Shown here: one piece after another, positions 17,482 through 25,718 of the stretch
Position numbering within the stretch: position 1 is the first letter of the stretch
Layout: each line of letters opens with the position of its first letter
NCBI GenBank assembly: GCA_905236875.1
Contig: CAJOQT010000030.1
Location: 1-45,519 of the forward strand
DNA length: 45,519 bases
DNA from: an uncultured Prevotella sp.
Lineage (GTDB): Bacteria > Bacteroidota > Bacteroidia > Bacteroidales > Bacteroidaceae
Direction of reading: 5' to 3'
Translations under genes and position numbers: made by a program
Notes under the pieces: model-generated
Database searches by the model: none
What the model saw: only the letters and a program-made list of their open reading frames with translations
Told to the model about the DNA's origin: nothing

Positions 17482-17489
17482 TACCTTTG
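17482..17489 (+). promoter_or_regulatory. -7 box of the LRR surface-protein gene
   Basis: TACCTTTG on the plus strand, 31 nt before ATG 17520. The upstream region is A/T-rich without a clear TTTG -33. It lies about 45 nt from the divergent GH28 -7 box. Confidence 0.6.
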
Positions 17490-17519
17490 CAGAAAATTCA
17501 ACTATTAAATACTATGCTT

Positions 17520-20216
17520 ATGAAAAAGAGACTTACTTTACTCCTAACGGCACTCGTTGCCATGAGCTTGCAGACGTTTGCAACGGTAAGTATTAAAACT
17601 TACAATGAATCGGCCACTTTTACCTCTGCTACGAATACAGATATCAAGAGTGGTACCATCACGTGGGATAAGGCCACAAAAACCGTGACGTTCGACAATG
17701 TGTCGATCGAGATAACGCGTTCTGGCGAGGATTTTGAAATACAAGGTAGTGGTAATGTCACAATCAAACTGATAGGTGACAACAGTATCAAGTCGTCGAG
17801 TTATACTGCCTTTTTCCATATGGTTGAAGGTGTGGTAACCATAACCAGCGACGACGGTAAGGGAACGCTGACCTGCGAGGGGACACACGGCATTTACGTT
17901 AACTATAAAGCAGCAGAGCTTGTTATCAAGAAATGCAAGGTGACAGCGACAGGAACCAGTGGTGGCGGCATCAATGGTGATGGCTGGAACAAAGAAAGTT
18001 TTGCCAAACTGACCATTGATTTTGCTGACGTGATAGCCAAAGGAACGGTAGGATTCTCAAAGTACGGCTCTATCAGCTGGGTTGATGATCTGGTGGTGAA
18101 CGACTGCTTCATCAAGGCTCCAAGTGGCGTGTCATTCAGGATGCTGCCGATAGAGATAGGTGGCACCACATATTCGGTAGGCGGTATAACTACCGACAAC
18201 GAGACCTTTACGACAGAGGAGATTGTCTTCAGCCGCCTCTCCATCGACGAGTTCTTCCCTGATGCCAACTTCCGTAAATATGTCAAGTCGTATATTGACA
18301 CCGACCATAGCGGTTACTTGAATGAAGCGGAGATGGATGCTGTGAACTGCATTGATTTCTATTGGTATAGTATCACTAATGTTAAGGACTTGACCGGCAT
18401 TGAGTTGTTCTCGGAACTGAAGATATTGAATTGTTCCAATAACGATTTGAGCTCAAATGGTATTAATCTCTATGGAAACCCCAAACTGGAGGAGCTGACC
18501 ATGTATGGCTGTAAGCTTGCTGACATCGATCTGACCATGCTGACGGAGCTGAAGCATTTGGATTTGGGTTACAATAACCTCACCACACTGAATGTCTCAA
18601 ATAACACGAAGCTTACCTATCTTGACTACTATGCCAACTATAGCATGACGACATCGGTCGATATCTCGATGCTGACGGACTTGGAGTTTCTGAATGTTTC
18701 CAGGACGCCAAATGGCACGCTGGATGTCTCCCACAATACCAAGCTGACTTATCTGAACTGTAGGCAGATTGGACTGACAGCACTCAACGTGTCGATGCTA
18801 CCGAACTTGCAGACTTTGATTTGTGACCAGAACGACATTAAAGAACTTGACCTGTCGAGCAACACCCTGCTGGAGGATCTGAATTATGCTTACAACTATC
18901 ATACGACGTCGCTTAATATTTCAGCTTGTACCAAACTGAAGAAGCTGCAGGCACATTATTGTGGACTGACAGAACTGACACTGCCTAGCAGTACGGATCT
19001 GAATGAGATGGATATCTATGCCAACGAAATACATGGAACAGCCATGAAGGCGTTGGTGGAAAGTCTGCCCACAGTGACGAGCGGTAACATGAAAGTCATC
19101 AGCGATTGGGCATACGAAGAAAACGTCATTACCACCACTCAGGTGGCAGCTGCTACAGCCAAGGGCTGGACGGTACTCTATAAAGATGGCTCTTCTTGGA
19201 AACCCTATGCCGGCAGCGCTCCCGGCATCGCCATTGACGCGACGAACTTCCCTGACGACAACTTCCGTGCAGAGATTAAGAAAAAGAAGTACGACGATGA
19301 CCAGGACGGCTTCCTGAGCGACGAAGAGATAGCAGACACGAAGCTGATAGAGGTCAACAGTCTGGGCATCAGTAACCTGAAGGGCTTGGAGTTCTTCACG
19401 TCATTGAAGTATCTGCATTGCAATTACAATAACCTGACGGCGATTGACGTTACACCGTTCGCCGACCTGGAGATACTGTATTGCGTTGAAAACCAGTTGA
19501 CGGCTCTTGACGTGACCAAGAATCTCGCCTTGAGAGATTTCTGTTGCCGCGGTAACAAGCTGACGGAGCTTGACGTGTCGAAGAACTCCGCATTATTGTA
19601 TCTTTATTGTCAGGAAAATCAGCTGACAGCACTTGATGTTAAGAGCAACCCGAGCCTGAAGATTCTGAGCTGCTCATCGAACCTGTTGACCGAATTGGAT
19701 GTGACAAAGAACACGGAGCTGGTTACCTTGGATTGTTACAACAATGCGTTGACCACGCTTGACCTGACGAAGAACGCGAAGCTGATGAATCTGGACTGCA
19801 GCATGAACCAGCTGACGGCCCTCGACCTCTCCAAGTTTGCACACACTGATATGCCTTGGGTATATATCTTTGGCAACAATATTGACGAGACGGCCATGCA
19901 GGCACTTGTCGAGAGTCTGCCCACAGTGACCGACGGCTGCCTGTATGTCATCGACTCTTCCTACGCAGGTGAGAAGAACGTCATCAATACCCTACAGGTG
20001 GCTCTGGCCCTCACCAAAGGCTGGGCGGTGATGGACTTCTATACCGATGATCTCTACGCAGGCACCGTGCCGACGGGAATCGGGAGCCTCACCCCCAATC
20101 CCTCTCCGATGGGCGAGGGTAGTGGTTACTACACGCTGGACGGTCGCAAGCTTGACGGCACGCCGACAACAAAGGGAATCTATATCCACAACGGTAGCAA
20201 GGTCGTGGTTAAGTGA
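17520..20216 (+). CDS. Secreted two-module leucine-rich-repeat surface protein
   Basis: An 898-residue exported protein. After a signal peptide (MKKRLTLLLTALVAMSLQTFA) comes a beta-helix-like domain to about 220, with SGTITWDKATKTVTFDNVSI and VTIKLIGDNSI, much like the modules of the protein at 43351. Two copies of one module follow: a FPDxNFRxxI-type lead with an EF-hand-like loop (DTDHSGYLNEAE near 259; DDDQDGFLSDEE near 589), LRRs of about 21 residues (LTxLDVTKNTxLxxLxCxxN), and a cap with TAMxALVESLPTV and KGW. The C-terminus (YYTLDGRKL...GIYIHNGSKVVVK) is the short tail of Prevotella surface proteins, probably for export or anchoring. A palindrome element encodes SLTPNPSPMGEGSG just before this tail. 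ATG 17520 is chosen; a TTG at 17487 is in the promoter. The ligand is unknown. Confidence 0.85.
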   Translation: MKKRLTLLLTALVAMSLQTFATVSIKTYNESATFTSATNTDIKSGTITWDKATKTVTFDNVSIEITRSGEDFEIQGSGNVTIKLIGDNSIKSSSYTAFFHMVEGVVTITSDDGKGTLTCEGTHGIYVNYKAAELVIKKCKVTATGTSGGGINGDGWNKESFAKLTIDFADVIAKGTVGFSKYGSISWVDDLVVNDCFIKAPSGVSFRMLPIEIGGTTYSVGGITTDNETFTTEEIVFSRLSIDEFFPDANFRKYVKSYIDTDHSGYLNEAEMDAVNCIDFYWYSITNVKDLTGIELFSELKILNCSNNDLSSNGINLYGNPKLEELTMYGCKLADIDLTMLTELKHLDLGYNNLTTLNVSNNTKLTYLDYYANYSMTTSVDISMLTDLEFLNVSRTPNGTLDVSHNTKLTYLNCRQIGLTALNVSMLPNLQTLICDQNDIKELDLSSNTLLEDLNYAYNYHTTSLNISACTKLKKLQAHYCGLTELTLPSSTDLNEMDIYANEIHGTAMKALVESLPTVTSGNMKVISDWAYEENVITTTQVAAATAKGWTVLYKDGSSWKPYAGSAPGIAIDATNFPDDNFRAEIKKKKYDDDQDGFLSDEEIADTKLIEVNSLGISNLKGLEFFTSLKYLHCNYNNLTAIDVTPFADLEILYCVENQLTALDVTKNLALRDFCCRGNKLTELDVSKNSALLYLYCQENQLTALDVKSNPSLKILSCSSNLLTELDVTKNTELVTLDCYNNALTTLDLTKNAKLMNLDCSMNQLTALDLSKFAHTDMPWVYIFGNNIDETAMQALVESLPTVTDGCLYVIDSSYAGEKNVINTLQVALALTKGWAVMDFYTDDLYAGTVPTGIGSLTPNPSPMGEGSGYYTLDGRKLDGTPTTKGIYIHNGSKVVVK
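20083..20123. repeat. G/C palindromic element near the 3' end of the LRR gene
   Basis: GGAGCCTCACCCCC, then CCCTCTCCGATGGGCGAGGG. Translated SLTPNPSPMGEGSG. The DNA is close to the element at the matching place in the fibronectin-III gene (28814-28857, opposite strand). Confidence 0.8.
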
Positions 20217-20370
20217 GAGAAGAGCCGAGCTTGCTCGAGCTCTTCCGAGCGTGAGCGAGCTCGAGCTGAAAGCTCAAGGTCATGATTAAGTGAGAGAAGA
20301 GCCGAGCTTGCTCGAGCTCTTCCGAGCGTGAGCGAGCTCGAGCTGAAAGCTCAAGGTCGTGATTAAGTGA
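20199..20370 (+). repeat. 77-bp tandem repeat that includes the LRR gene stop codon
   Basis: Two full 77-bp units (20199-20275, 20276-20352) and an 18-bp third start (20353-20370). Each unit begins with a version of AAGGTCGTGGTTAAGTGA, the last codons and stop of the LRR gene (KVVVK-stop), and continues with inverted GAGCTCG-rich sequence. As 77 is not a multiple of three, each copy of the terminal codons is in another phase. Confidence 0.9.
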
Positions 20371-20410
20371 AGCCCCCTCCCGACCTCCCCCTAAAGGGGA
20401 GAGGGGACGA
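20371..20410. repeat. G/C palindromic element after the LRR gene
   Basis: CCCCCTCCCGACCTCCCC, a CTAAAG loop, then GGGGAGAGGGG. Non-coding copy of the window's palindrome family, directly after the 77-bp repeats. Confidence 0.8.
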
Positions 20411-20428
20411 GTTGAACGATTATAAATA

Positions 20429-20466
20429 AACAAAGAAGCCAGGACAGACGCCCTGGCTTCTTTGTT
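20429..20466. terminator. Bidirectional terminator between LRR gene and ddh
   Basis: A perfect 15-bp stem (AACAAAGAAGCCAGG / CCTGGCTTCTTTGTT) with an 8-nt loop lies between two convergent genes. The stem ends in T-rich sequence on both strands. Confidence 0.85.
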
Positions 20467-20485
20467 GTCAATTATCCATTATTCA

Positions 20486-21385
20486 TCAAACCAAGTGCTC
20501 GATGAGGTCTGCACGCTCACCGGGCAGCATGTCGATGACGGGAATCTCGATCATCGTGTAGCAGCCAGGCTGCTGACGCAGGGAGGCACGTGCCACGTTG
20601 ACCAGCACCTGTGCGGTGAGGGCTGGGTTGTTGATGCTCATATTGAACTCAAAGCGCTGGTTCTGCGTCTTTCCGCTCACGCCTTTGCGGACGAGATGTA
20701 CGCCATGTCCCATGTCCTTGACGGCATCCACAGACTCTACGGCAAACACATGTGTCTCGTCAGAGGCGAAGTAGGGGTCGGCCTTGATGTCCTTTGTCAC
20801 CTGTTCCAGTGTGTAGCCTTCTTCCAGCTCCACATAGACCATGCGGCGATGGATGCCCTCACCGAGAGGGATGGTCATCGAAAGCGCGTTCTTCACACCG
20901 GCCTTGGAACGTACGCAGACGCTGTGACCCATCGACATGCCCGGTCCGAAGTTGGTATAGGAGAGCCCTTTGGGTGCGAGGCTTTGCATGAGCGTGCGTA
21001 CGATGCTGTCGGAGCCCGGATCCCAACCGGCAGCAATGATACTGACGGTTCCTGTCTCCTTGTTCAACTTCATGAGGCGTTCGCGGTAGCCTCTGATGTT
21101 GGTATGGATGTCGAACGAATCGACGGTATTGATGCCAAGCGGCAGTATCTGCTTGGCAAACTCTTCACACGAACGGGTGGGAGTGGCAAGGATGGCCACA
21201 TCAACATCCTTCAGCTCGCGGATATCCTTCACCACCTCGTAAGGTGCCAGCTCTGCGGGTTTGTTGTCCGCGCCGTTGCGGCGTACTACACCGGCAATCT
21301 CGAAGTCTTCAGCGGCCTCAAGTGCCTGAATGGTAAACTGTCCGATGTTGCCGTAACCTACGACGGCTGCTCTGATTTTCTTCAT
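20486..21385 (-). CDS. ddh: meso-Diaminopimelate D-dehydrogenase
   Basis: NADPH-dependent enzyme forming meso-diaminopimelate from tetrahydrodipicolinate in one step, for lysine and peptidoglycan synthesis. The 299 residues start with the Rossmann motif AAVVGYGNIGQFTIQAL. They then show VVRRNGADNKP, ILATPTRSCEEFAKQIL, VDSFDIHTNIRGYRERL, and the AAGWDPGSDSIVRTLMQSLAPKGLSYTNFGPGMSMGHS region that defines the family (substrate-binding side). Length and all conserved parts fit. It is a single gene with its own promoter-like -7 box at 21439-21446, divergent from the DUF853 ATPase. Confidence 0.95.
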   Translation of the reverse strand: MKKIRAAVVGYGNIGQFTIQALEAAEDFEIAGVVRRNGADNKPAELAPYEVVKDIRELKDVDVAILATPTRSCEEFAKQILPLGINTVDSFDIHTNIRGYRERLMKLNKETGTVSIIAAGWDPGSDSIVRTLMQSLAPKGLSYTNFGPGMSMGHSVCVRSKAGVKNALSMTIPLGEGIHRRMVYVELEEGYTLEQVTKDIKADPYFASDETHVFAVESVDAVKDMGHGVHLVRKGVSGKTQNQRFEFNMSINNPALTAQVLVNVARASLRQQPGCYTMIEIPVIDMLPGERADLIEHLV

Positions 21386-21438
21386 CTTCTTCTGTCTTTA
21401 AGTTTATGAGTTTTTGAGTTTCGACATTGAATTGGCTG

Positions 21439-21446
21439 CAAAATTA
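21439..21446 (-). promoter_or_regulatory. -7 box of ddh promoter
   Basis: TAATTTTG on the minus strand, 53 nt before the ATG. The leader between contains 7-8 nt repeats (AAACTCA, AAAACTCA, TAAACTTA). Confidence 0.55.
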
Positions 21447-21532
21447 TAAAATAATTATGAGAAAAGAATTGTTTTTGTGAAAGAAAATAGAATAATTAGA
21501 ATAATTTGTTTCATAAATTAATATTTATTCTG

Positions 21533-21598
21533 TATCTTTGCAAGTTGAAAGGAAAAAGAAAGAGAAAAGCAGTAACCAGGAAACTTAAAACTTAAAAT
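21533..21598 (+). promoter_or_regulatory. -7 box and repeat-bearing leader of the DUF853 gene
   Basis: -7 box TATCTTTG at 21533-21540, with a TTTG at 21505-21508 a little far upstream (24 nt). The leader ends in a 7-nt tandem repeat (AAACTTA twice, 21580-21593) just before the ATG at 21608. Confidence 0.6.
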
Positions 21599-21607
21599 AC
21601 AATAATT

Positions 21608-23209
21608 ATGTTAGACAAAGAACGCGGGTTGTATATAGCCCATTGCGCCAACGGAGCGCTCAGTATTACAGGTAAGATGGCAAACCGTCACGGACTCATA
21701 GCCGGTGCTACGGGTACGGGTAAGACGGTGACGTTGCAAGTGATGGCCGAGACTTTCTGTCAGGCTGGCGTGCCCTGCTTCATGGCCGACATGAAGGGAG
21801 ACCTCAGCGGTATCTCTCAGGTGGGCAGGTTGAGTGGGTTTATAGAGAAACGCCTGCCGGAGTTTGGTATTGAGAATCCCGAATTCCAGGCATGTCCTGT
21901 CAGGTTCTTCGATGTCTATGGCGAACAGGGACATCCCATGCGTGCCACCGTCTCACAGATGGGCCCGCAGCTGTTGTCGCGTCTGTTGCAACTCAATGAG
22001 ACGCAGGATGGCGTGCTGAATATCGTCTTCCGTATTGCTGACGAGCGTGGACTGCTCATCGACGACCTGAAGGACCTGCGGTCGATGCTCGACTGGGTGT
22101 CAAAGCATGCCAAGGAATATACCACGAAGTATGGTAACATCTCCACGGCCACCGTGGGAGCCATCCAGCGCTCGCTGCTGCAGTTGGAGGCACAGGGTGC
22201 CGACAAGTTCTTCGGACTCCCCTCGTTCGACATCTACGACCTCATGCAGACAGAGGGCGGAAAGGGTATTATGAACGTGCTGGCTGCCGACAAGCTGATG
22301 CTGCAGCCCAAGCTCTACTCTACCTTCCTGCTGTGGCTGCTCTCCGAGCTTTATACTACGTTGCCGGAAGTAGGCGACCTGCCGCTGCCGAAGCTCGTGT
22401 TCTTCTTCGATGAGGCTCACATGTTGTTTACTGACACGTCGAAGGCTCTCTTGGATAAGATAGAACAGGTCATCCGCCTCATCCGTTCGAAGGGCGTGGG
22501 CATCTACTTCATCACACAGAGTCCGACAGACATTCCCGAGGTGATACTGGGACAGCTGGGTAACCGCGTCCAGCATGCCCTGCGTGCCTATACGCCGAAG
22601 GACCAGCGGGCCGTCAAGGTGGCTGCCGACACGTTCCGTGCCAATCCCGACTTCAAGACCGATGAGGCCATCATGAACCTGGAGACGGGCGAGGCCCTCG
22701 TGTCGTTCCTCGATGAGAAGGGAGCACCCGGCATGGTGGAACGTGCCAAGATCCTGTTCCCGTTGTCGCAGATAGGTGCCGTCACCGACGGTCAGCGTCT
22801 CGACATCATCAAGCAGAGCCGTATCTACGGTAAGTACGACACGGCTGTTGACCGCGAGAGTGCCTTCGAGGTCCTGATTGCCGAGGCAGAGAGGAGCCTC
22901 CCCACAACGCCCTCCGAAGGAGGGGGCGACCTGACGGAAGCCAAAACGGGCAAGAATCCCCCCTCTCTCGGAGGGGCAGGGGGAGGCTCCGAGAAGAAGA
23001 AACCTGGCGTTATGTCAAAAGTATGGAAGGCAGTGCTCACTGCCGTCACCTCGACCGTCGCCGCCATCTTCGGCTCGTGGGTCAGCAGCAAGGTTACAGG
23101 CAAGAAGACGAAGAGTCGCACGTCCGCCCGTGAGCGTGTGGTGAAGAATGCCACCAGTGCCGCCACCCGTACCATCACCCGCGATATTCTGGGAAATCTG
23201 ATTAAGTAG
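21608..23209 (+). CDS. DUF853 family HerA-like ATPase with two repeat-derived inserts
   Basis: A 533-residue ATPase of the HerA/FtsK superfamily (YjgR type). Walker A is GATGTGKT at 33-40; Walker B is [10 protein letters not shown] near 262-271. [19 protein letters not shown] and [19 protein letters not shown] are typical of the family, and the [22 protein letters not shown] segment follows. The biological role of the family is not settled. Two G/C palindromes are translated in the linker before the C-terminal region: [13 protein letters not shown] and [13 protein letters not shown]. The extreme C-terminus is basic ([15 protein letters not shown]), with a short hydrophobic stretch before it. 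A lipoprotein gene follows after 20 nt of short repeat, probably in the same transcript. Confidence 0.9.
   Translation: MLDKERGLYIAHCANGALSITGKMANRHGLIAGATGTGKTVTLQVMAETFCQAGVPCFMADMKGDLSGISQVGRLSGFIEKRLPEFGIENPEFQACPVRFFDVYGEQGHPMRATVSQMGPQLLSRLLQLNETQDGVLNIVFRIADERGLLIDDLKDLRSMLDWVSKHAKEYTTKYGNISTATVGAIQRSLLQLEAQGADKFFGLPSFDIYDLMQTEGGKGIMNVLAADKLMLQPKLYSTFLLWLLSELYTTLPEVGDLPLPKLVFFFDEAHMLFTDTSKALLDKIEQVIRLIRSKGVGIYFITQSPTDIPEVILGQLGNRVQHALRAYTPKDQRAVKVAADTFRANPDFKTDEAIMNLETGEALVSFLDEKGAPGMVERAKILFPLSQIGAVTDGQRLDIIKQSRIYGKYDTAVDRESAFEVLIAEAERSLPTTPSEGGGDLTEAKTGKNPPSLGGAGGGSEKKKPGVMSKVWKAVLTAVTSTVAAIFGSWVSSKVTGKKTKSRTSARERVVKNATSAATRTITRDILGNLIK
22893..22932. repeat. G/C palindromic element A in the DUF853 gene
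   Basis: GGAGCCTCCCC, then CCCTCCGAAGGAGGG. Translated [13 protein letters not shown]. Confidence 0.8.
22956..22990. repeat. G/C palindromic element B in the DUF853 gene
   Basis: CCCCCCTCTCTCGGAGGGG, then CAGGGGGAGGCTCC. Translated [13 protein letters not shown]. Lies 23 bp after element A in the opposite orientation (ends GGAGGCTCC against GGAGCCTCC), so the two form a compound pair. Confidence 0.8.
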
Positions 23210-23229
23210 GGCAGTTAATAAGTTAAGGT

Positions 23230-23715
23230 ATGAGAAGATATTTTGTCATTGTCATGTCACTGATGAGCATATTGACAGCCTGTGCCCAGAGCACACCGCC
23301 ACAGGGAGAACTGTTGTATTGTAGCTATTCTTCAACCCGCATGTCGGCAGGCGGCAAGAGCTATTGCGAACTGATAGCCGACTCTGGCCAGGTACCCAGG
23401 GTAGTGGTGTGTCTCTATGAACGCTGCCACTACCGCGATGCCATCAATGGGGAATTCAAAGTCAAGAAGTCTGACGTGAAGGCCATGCAGGACCTGCTCG
23501 ACTCGTTAGAGGTGTATAAACTCAACGGCTATAAGTATGATGAGTGTCTGGACGGTGCCGCCACCTACCGCATCTACATGGAATACTCCTCTGGCGAGAA
23601 GATCAATGCCGTATGGAGCGGACATGACATCAAGCCGGAAGCCGAGGTAGCCTATGCGGCTATCAAGCGCTTCTTCGGCAGGTGGCGTGACCCGTTAGAC
23701 AAAGAAGAGTATTAA
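23230..23715 (+). CDS. Small secreted lipoprotein of unknown function
   Basis: A 161-residue protein whose N-terminus (MRRYFVIVMSLMSILTACAQS) ends in the lipobox LTAC, so it is probably a membrane lipoprotein. The mature part is short, with six cysteines in total, a YRIYMEYSSGEKINAVWSG strand pair and a helical end. I recognise no domain. It follows the DUF853 gene by 20 nt (short repeat AGTTAATAAGTTAAGG) and ends 2 nt before the convergent DUF5020 gene. It may be co-expressed with DUF853. Confidence 0.7.
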   Translation: MRRYFVIVMSLMSILTACAQSTPPQGELLYCSYSSTRMSAGGKSYCELIADSGQVPRVVVCLYERCHYRDAINGEFKVKKSDVKAMQDLLDSLEVYKLNGYKYDECLDGAATYRIYMEYSSGEKINAVWSGHDIKPEAEVAYAAIKRFFGRWRDPLDKEEY

Positions 23716-23717
23716 CT

Positions 23718-24464
23718 TCAGAAGTTCCACTTCACACCCAGAGTAGGATTCCAGAAGAAGGTCTTGTCGCTGGAGAGGTCAGCATTATACACGAAGTTAT
23801 TGCTGAATTCCCATTCCGTACCGATACTGAAGTGGTCGTTGAAGTTGTACCAGAGCTGCGGTTCGGAGAGGACGACCAGCTGCCCGTGACCGTTGTATTT
23901 CTCGCCTCGCCAGAAGTCGATGAAGCCGGAGAAGGTACATCTCTTGTTGGCAAAGGTCGTGCTCCACACTCCTGTCAGCTGTGCGCTGGCATACGAATGG
24001 GTGTTGTCGTAGCTCTTGAAGTACTGCTTGTAGAGCAGTTGCACCGACCATGTCTTGGAGAAGTCGGCAGAGTGTCCGTTGTAGGCGGCGCCTGCCAGTG
24101 CTGCCTGTTGGAAACTGCCGTTCCGGCTCAGACCGCCGTCGTACTCCACATGTGCAGCAAAGGGTGACTGACTGCCCAGCTTGAACTCACGCGAGATCTC
24201 GGTATAGGCTCCCTCGGTGAAATGACGGCTGAGGTCAATATCGACGAAATAGAACCACGAACCCCATTTGTCAGCCTTGAACTGCTCGAGTGTGATGGTC
24301 ACCTTGGAACGTCCGGCCTCCTCACCGGTGTAGATGTTCCGTCCGAAATCATAATGTAGCTGTATGTCCTGTGCAGCCACGCTCAAAGGTAAAAGGGTAA
24401 AAAGGTAAAAAGGTAAGAACTTTACCATTCCCCACACCTTGCTTGTAATAGTTCCTTTTTCCAT
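23718..24464 (-). CDS. DUF5020-family outer-membrane protein
   Basis: A 248-residue exported protein rich in alternating aromatic beta-strands, ending in ...WNPTLGVKWNF with a terminal Phe, as outer-membrane barrels do. The start DIQLHYDFGRNIYTGEEAGRSKVT matches DUF5020, related in shape to Tsx-like channels; a substrate cannot be deduced. The signal peptide hydrophobic core (FLPFYLFTLLPLSVAAQ) is encoded by an 8-nt T-rich tandem repeat (units like TTTTTACC). ATG 24464 is given; ATG 24428 (MVKFLPF) is about equally good and gives a more normal signal peptide. It lies 14 nt after lpxB and may be translated from the surE-lpxB transcript. Confidence 0.8.
   Translation of the reverse strand: MEKGTITSKVWGMVKFLPFYLFTLLPLSVAAQDIQLHYDFGRNIYTGEEAGRSKVTITLEQFKADKWGSWFYFVDIDLSRHFTEGAYTEISREFKLGSQSPFAAHVEYDGGLSRNGSFQQAALAGAAYNGHSADFSKTWSVQLLYKQYFKSYDNTHSYASAQLTGVWSTTFANKRCTFSGFIDFWRGEKYNGHGQLVVLSEPQLWYNFNDHFSIGTEWEFSNNFVYNADLSSDKTFFWNPTLGVKWNF
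24385..24417 (-). repeat. 7-8 nt tandem repeat encoding the DUF5020 signal peptide
   Basis: On the plus strand units AAAGGTA, AAAGGGTA, AAAAGGTA, AAAAGGTA. On the coding strand these become TTACCTTTTT-type units read as LPFYLFTLLPL. Confidence 0.75.
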
Positions 24465-24478
24465 ATCCTCCAGTTTTT

Positions 24479-25669
24479 TCAGTTATTTCTTAACATTTCC
24501 ACCATAAGCCTTGCTGCTTCGTCGGCTGCCTTCTTGTCACCCAGCCGTTGTAGCATGTCTGCATAACCCTTCAGCATGGCTTCGCGATGCTCGCCGTCAG
24601 ACAAGATGCGATTCAGTTCCCGCTTGACGGCCTCTAACGAGAAGTTGTCGGCCACCAGTTCTGGTACTACCTCCCGATTGGCAATGAGATTGACGAGTGA
24701 GACGTATTTTACTTTTAGGAGCAGTTTGCGCAGCACGCCATAGACCTTGGCCATCGGCAGACGGTAACAGACCACCTGAGGCACCTGGAACAGTGCCGTC
24801 TCCAGCGTGGCAGTGCCGCTGGTGACAAGGGCTGCGGAAGCCTGACTGAGCACTTCGTAGGTTTGGTTATGTACCAGTCGTACGTGCGAATCCTTTATAT
24901 AGGTCTCATAGAAGTCCTCTGGTATGCTGGGCGCACCTGCCAGCACAACGTCGTAGCGGTCGGCATATTCACGCGTCGCCTCTATCATCGTAGGCAGGTT
25001 GTCCTTGATCTCCTGACGGCGTGAGCCTGCCAAGAGGGCGATGGTACACCCCCCTTTCGTCTCCCCCGAGGGGGAGAGACCAATAGCCTCCCCTCGGGGA
25101 GGTTTGGAGCGGGTCCGCAAATATTCTTCCACCTCCTCCTTCGTCGGATTTCCAACGTAATGTATGGGATAGTGGTGCTTCCCCTCGAAGAAATCGACCT
25201 CGAAGGGCAGGATGCTGAACATCTCGTCAACGTCGCGCTTGATACGCTTGATGCGGTATTCCTTCCACGCCCATATCTTGGGTGCGATATAGTAGAAGGT
25301 CTTGGGGCGCCCCCCTTTTTGTCCCTCCCCCTCGGGGGAGCTGGAGAGGGGTCTGTGTACATACTTCGCTATATCGAGGTTGAACCCTGGATAGTCAACG
25401 AGGATGACCACGTCTGGCTTCCAGTCGCTGATGTCCTGCTTGCACATTCGCATGTTCCGTAGGATGGTTGGCAGATGGAGCAGGACGGGGATGAACCCCA
25501 TATAGGCCAAGTCACGGTAGTGCTTGACCATCGTTCCTCCTACGGCAGCCATCTGGTCGCCCCCGAAGAAACGGAACTGGGCTTCAGGGTCTTCGTGCTT
25601 CAACGACTGCATCAGGCGTGAGGCATGAAGGTCGCCACTGGCTTCACCGGCTATCAGGTAGTATCTCAT
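24479..25669 (-). CDS. lpxB: Lipid-A-disaccharide synthase with repeat-derived inserts
   Basis: Inner-membrane-associated GT19 enzyme that joins UDP-diacylglucosamine and lipid X to make the lipid A disaccharide. The 396 residues begin MRYYLIAGEASGDLHASRLM, the family signature. YPGFNLDIAK, FYYIAPKIWAWKEYRIKRIKRDVDEMFSILPFEVDFF, YVGNPTKEEV, IALLAGSRRQEI, TSGTATLETALF and CYRLP follow in the expected order. Three palindrome copies are translated: PLSSSPEGEGQKGGRP just before FYYIAPK, and PPRGEAIGLSPSGETKGG (two copies) before IALLAGSRRQEI. Both are between Rossmann strands. The catalytic parts are otherwise undamaged. The gene lies 27 nt after surE and before DUF5020, a common Bacteroidetes order for surE-lpxB. 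Confidence 0.94.
   Translation of the reverse strand: MRYYLIAGEASGDLHASRLMQSLKHEDPEAQFRFFGGDQMAAVGGTMVKHYRDLAYMGFIPVLLHLPTILRNMRMCKQDISDWKPDVVILVDYPGFNLDIAKYVHRPLSSSPEGEGQKGGRPKTFYYIAPKIWAWKEYRIKRIKRDVDEMFSILPFEVDFFEGKHHYPIHYVGNPTKEEVEEYLRTRSKPPRGEAIGLSPSGETKGGCTIALLAGSRRQEIKDNLPTMIEATREYADRYDVVLAGAPSIPEDFYETYIKDSHVRLVHNQTYEVLSQASAALVTSGTATLETALFQVPQVVCYRLPMAKVYGVLRKLLLKVKYVSLVNLIANREVVPELVADNFSLEAVKRELNRILSDGEHREAMLKGYADMLQRLGDKKAADEAARLMVEMLRNN
25048..25115. repeat. Compound pair of G/C palindromes inside lpxB
   Basis: First copy CTCCCCCGAGGGGGAG (25060-25075), second CCTCCCCTCGGGGAGG (25087-25102); the two are in inverted orientation. Together they encode PPRGEAIGLSPSGETKGG on the minus strand. 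Confidence 0.8.
25309..25354. repeat. G/C palindromic element inside lpxB identical to one beside relA
   Basis: The 30 bp at 25325-25354 (core CTCCCCCTCGGGGGAG) are exactly the reverse complement of 38375-38404 in the relA-pectinesterase gap. Translated PLSSSPEGEGQKGG on the minus strand. Confidence 0.85.
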
Positions 25670-25670
25670 T

Positions 25671-25718
25671 ATAGTTGAGAGTTTAGAGATTAGAGTTTAG
25701 AGATTAGAGTTCAGAGTT
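25671..25718. repeat. 7-nt tandem repeat between surE and lpxB
   Basis: Units AGAGTTT and AGAGATT alternate (14-bp higher period), then AGAGTTC, AGAGTTG. The repeat fills the gap and includes the last codons of surE. Confidence 0.8.

Noticed and set aside
20462..21409. 315-codon open frame opposite ddh
   Set aside because: Antisense of a confirmed ddh; low-complexity His/Leu/Val composition and overlap of the terminator argue against a gene.
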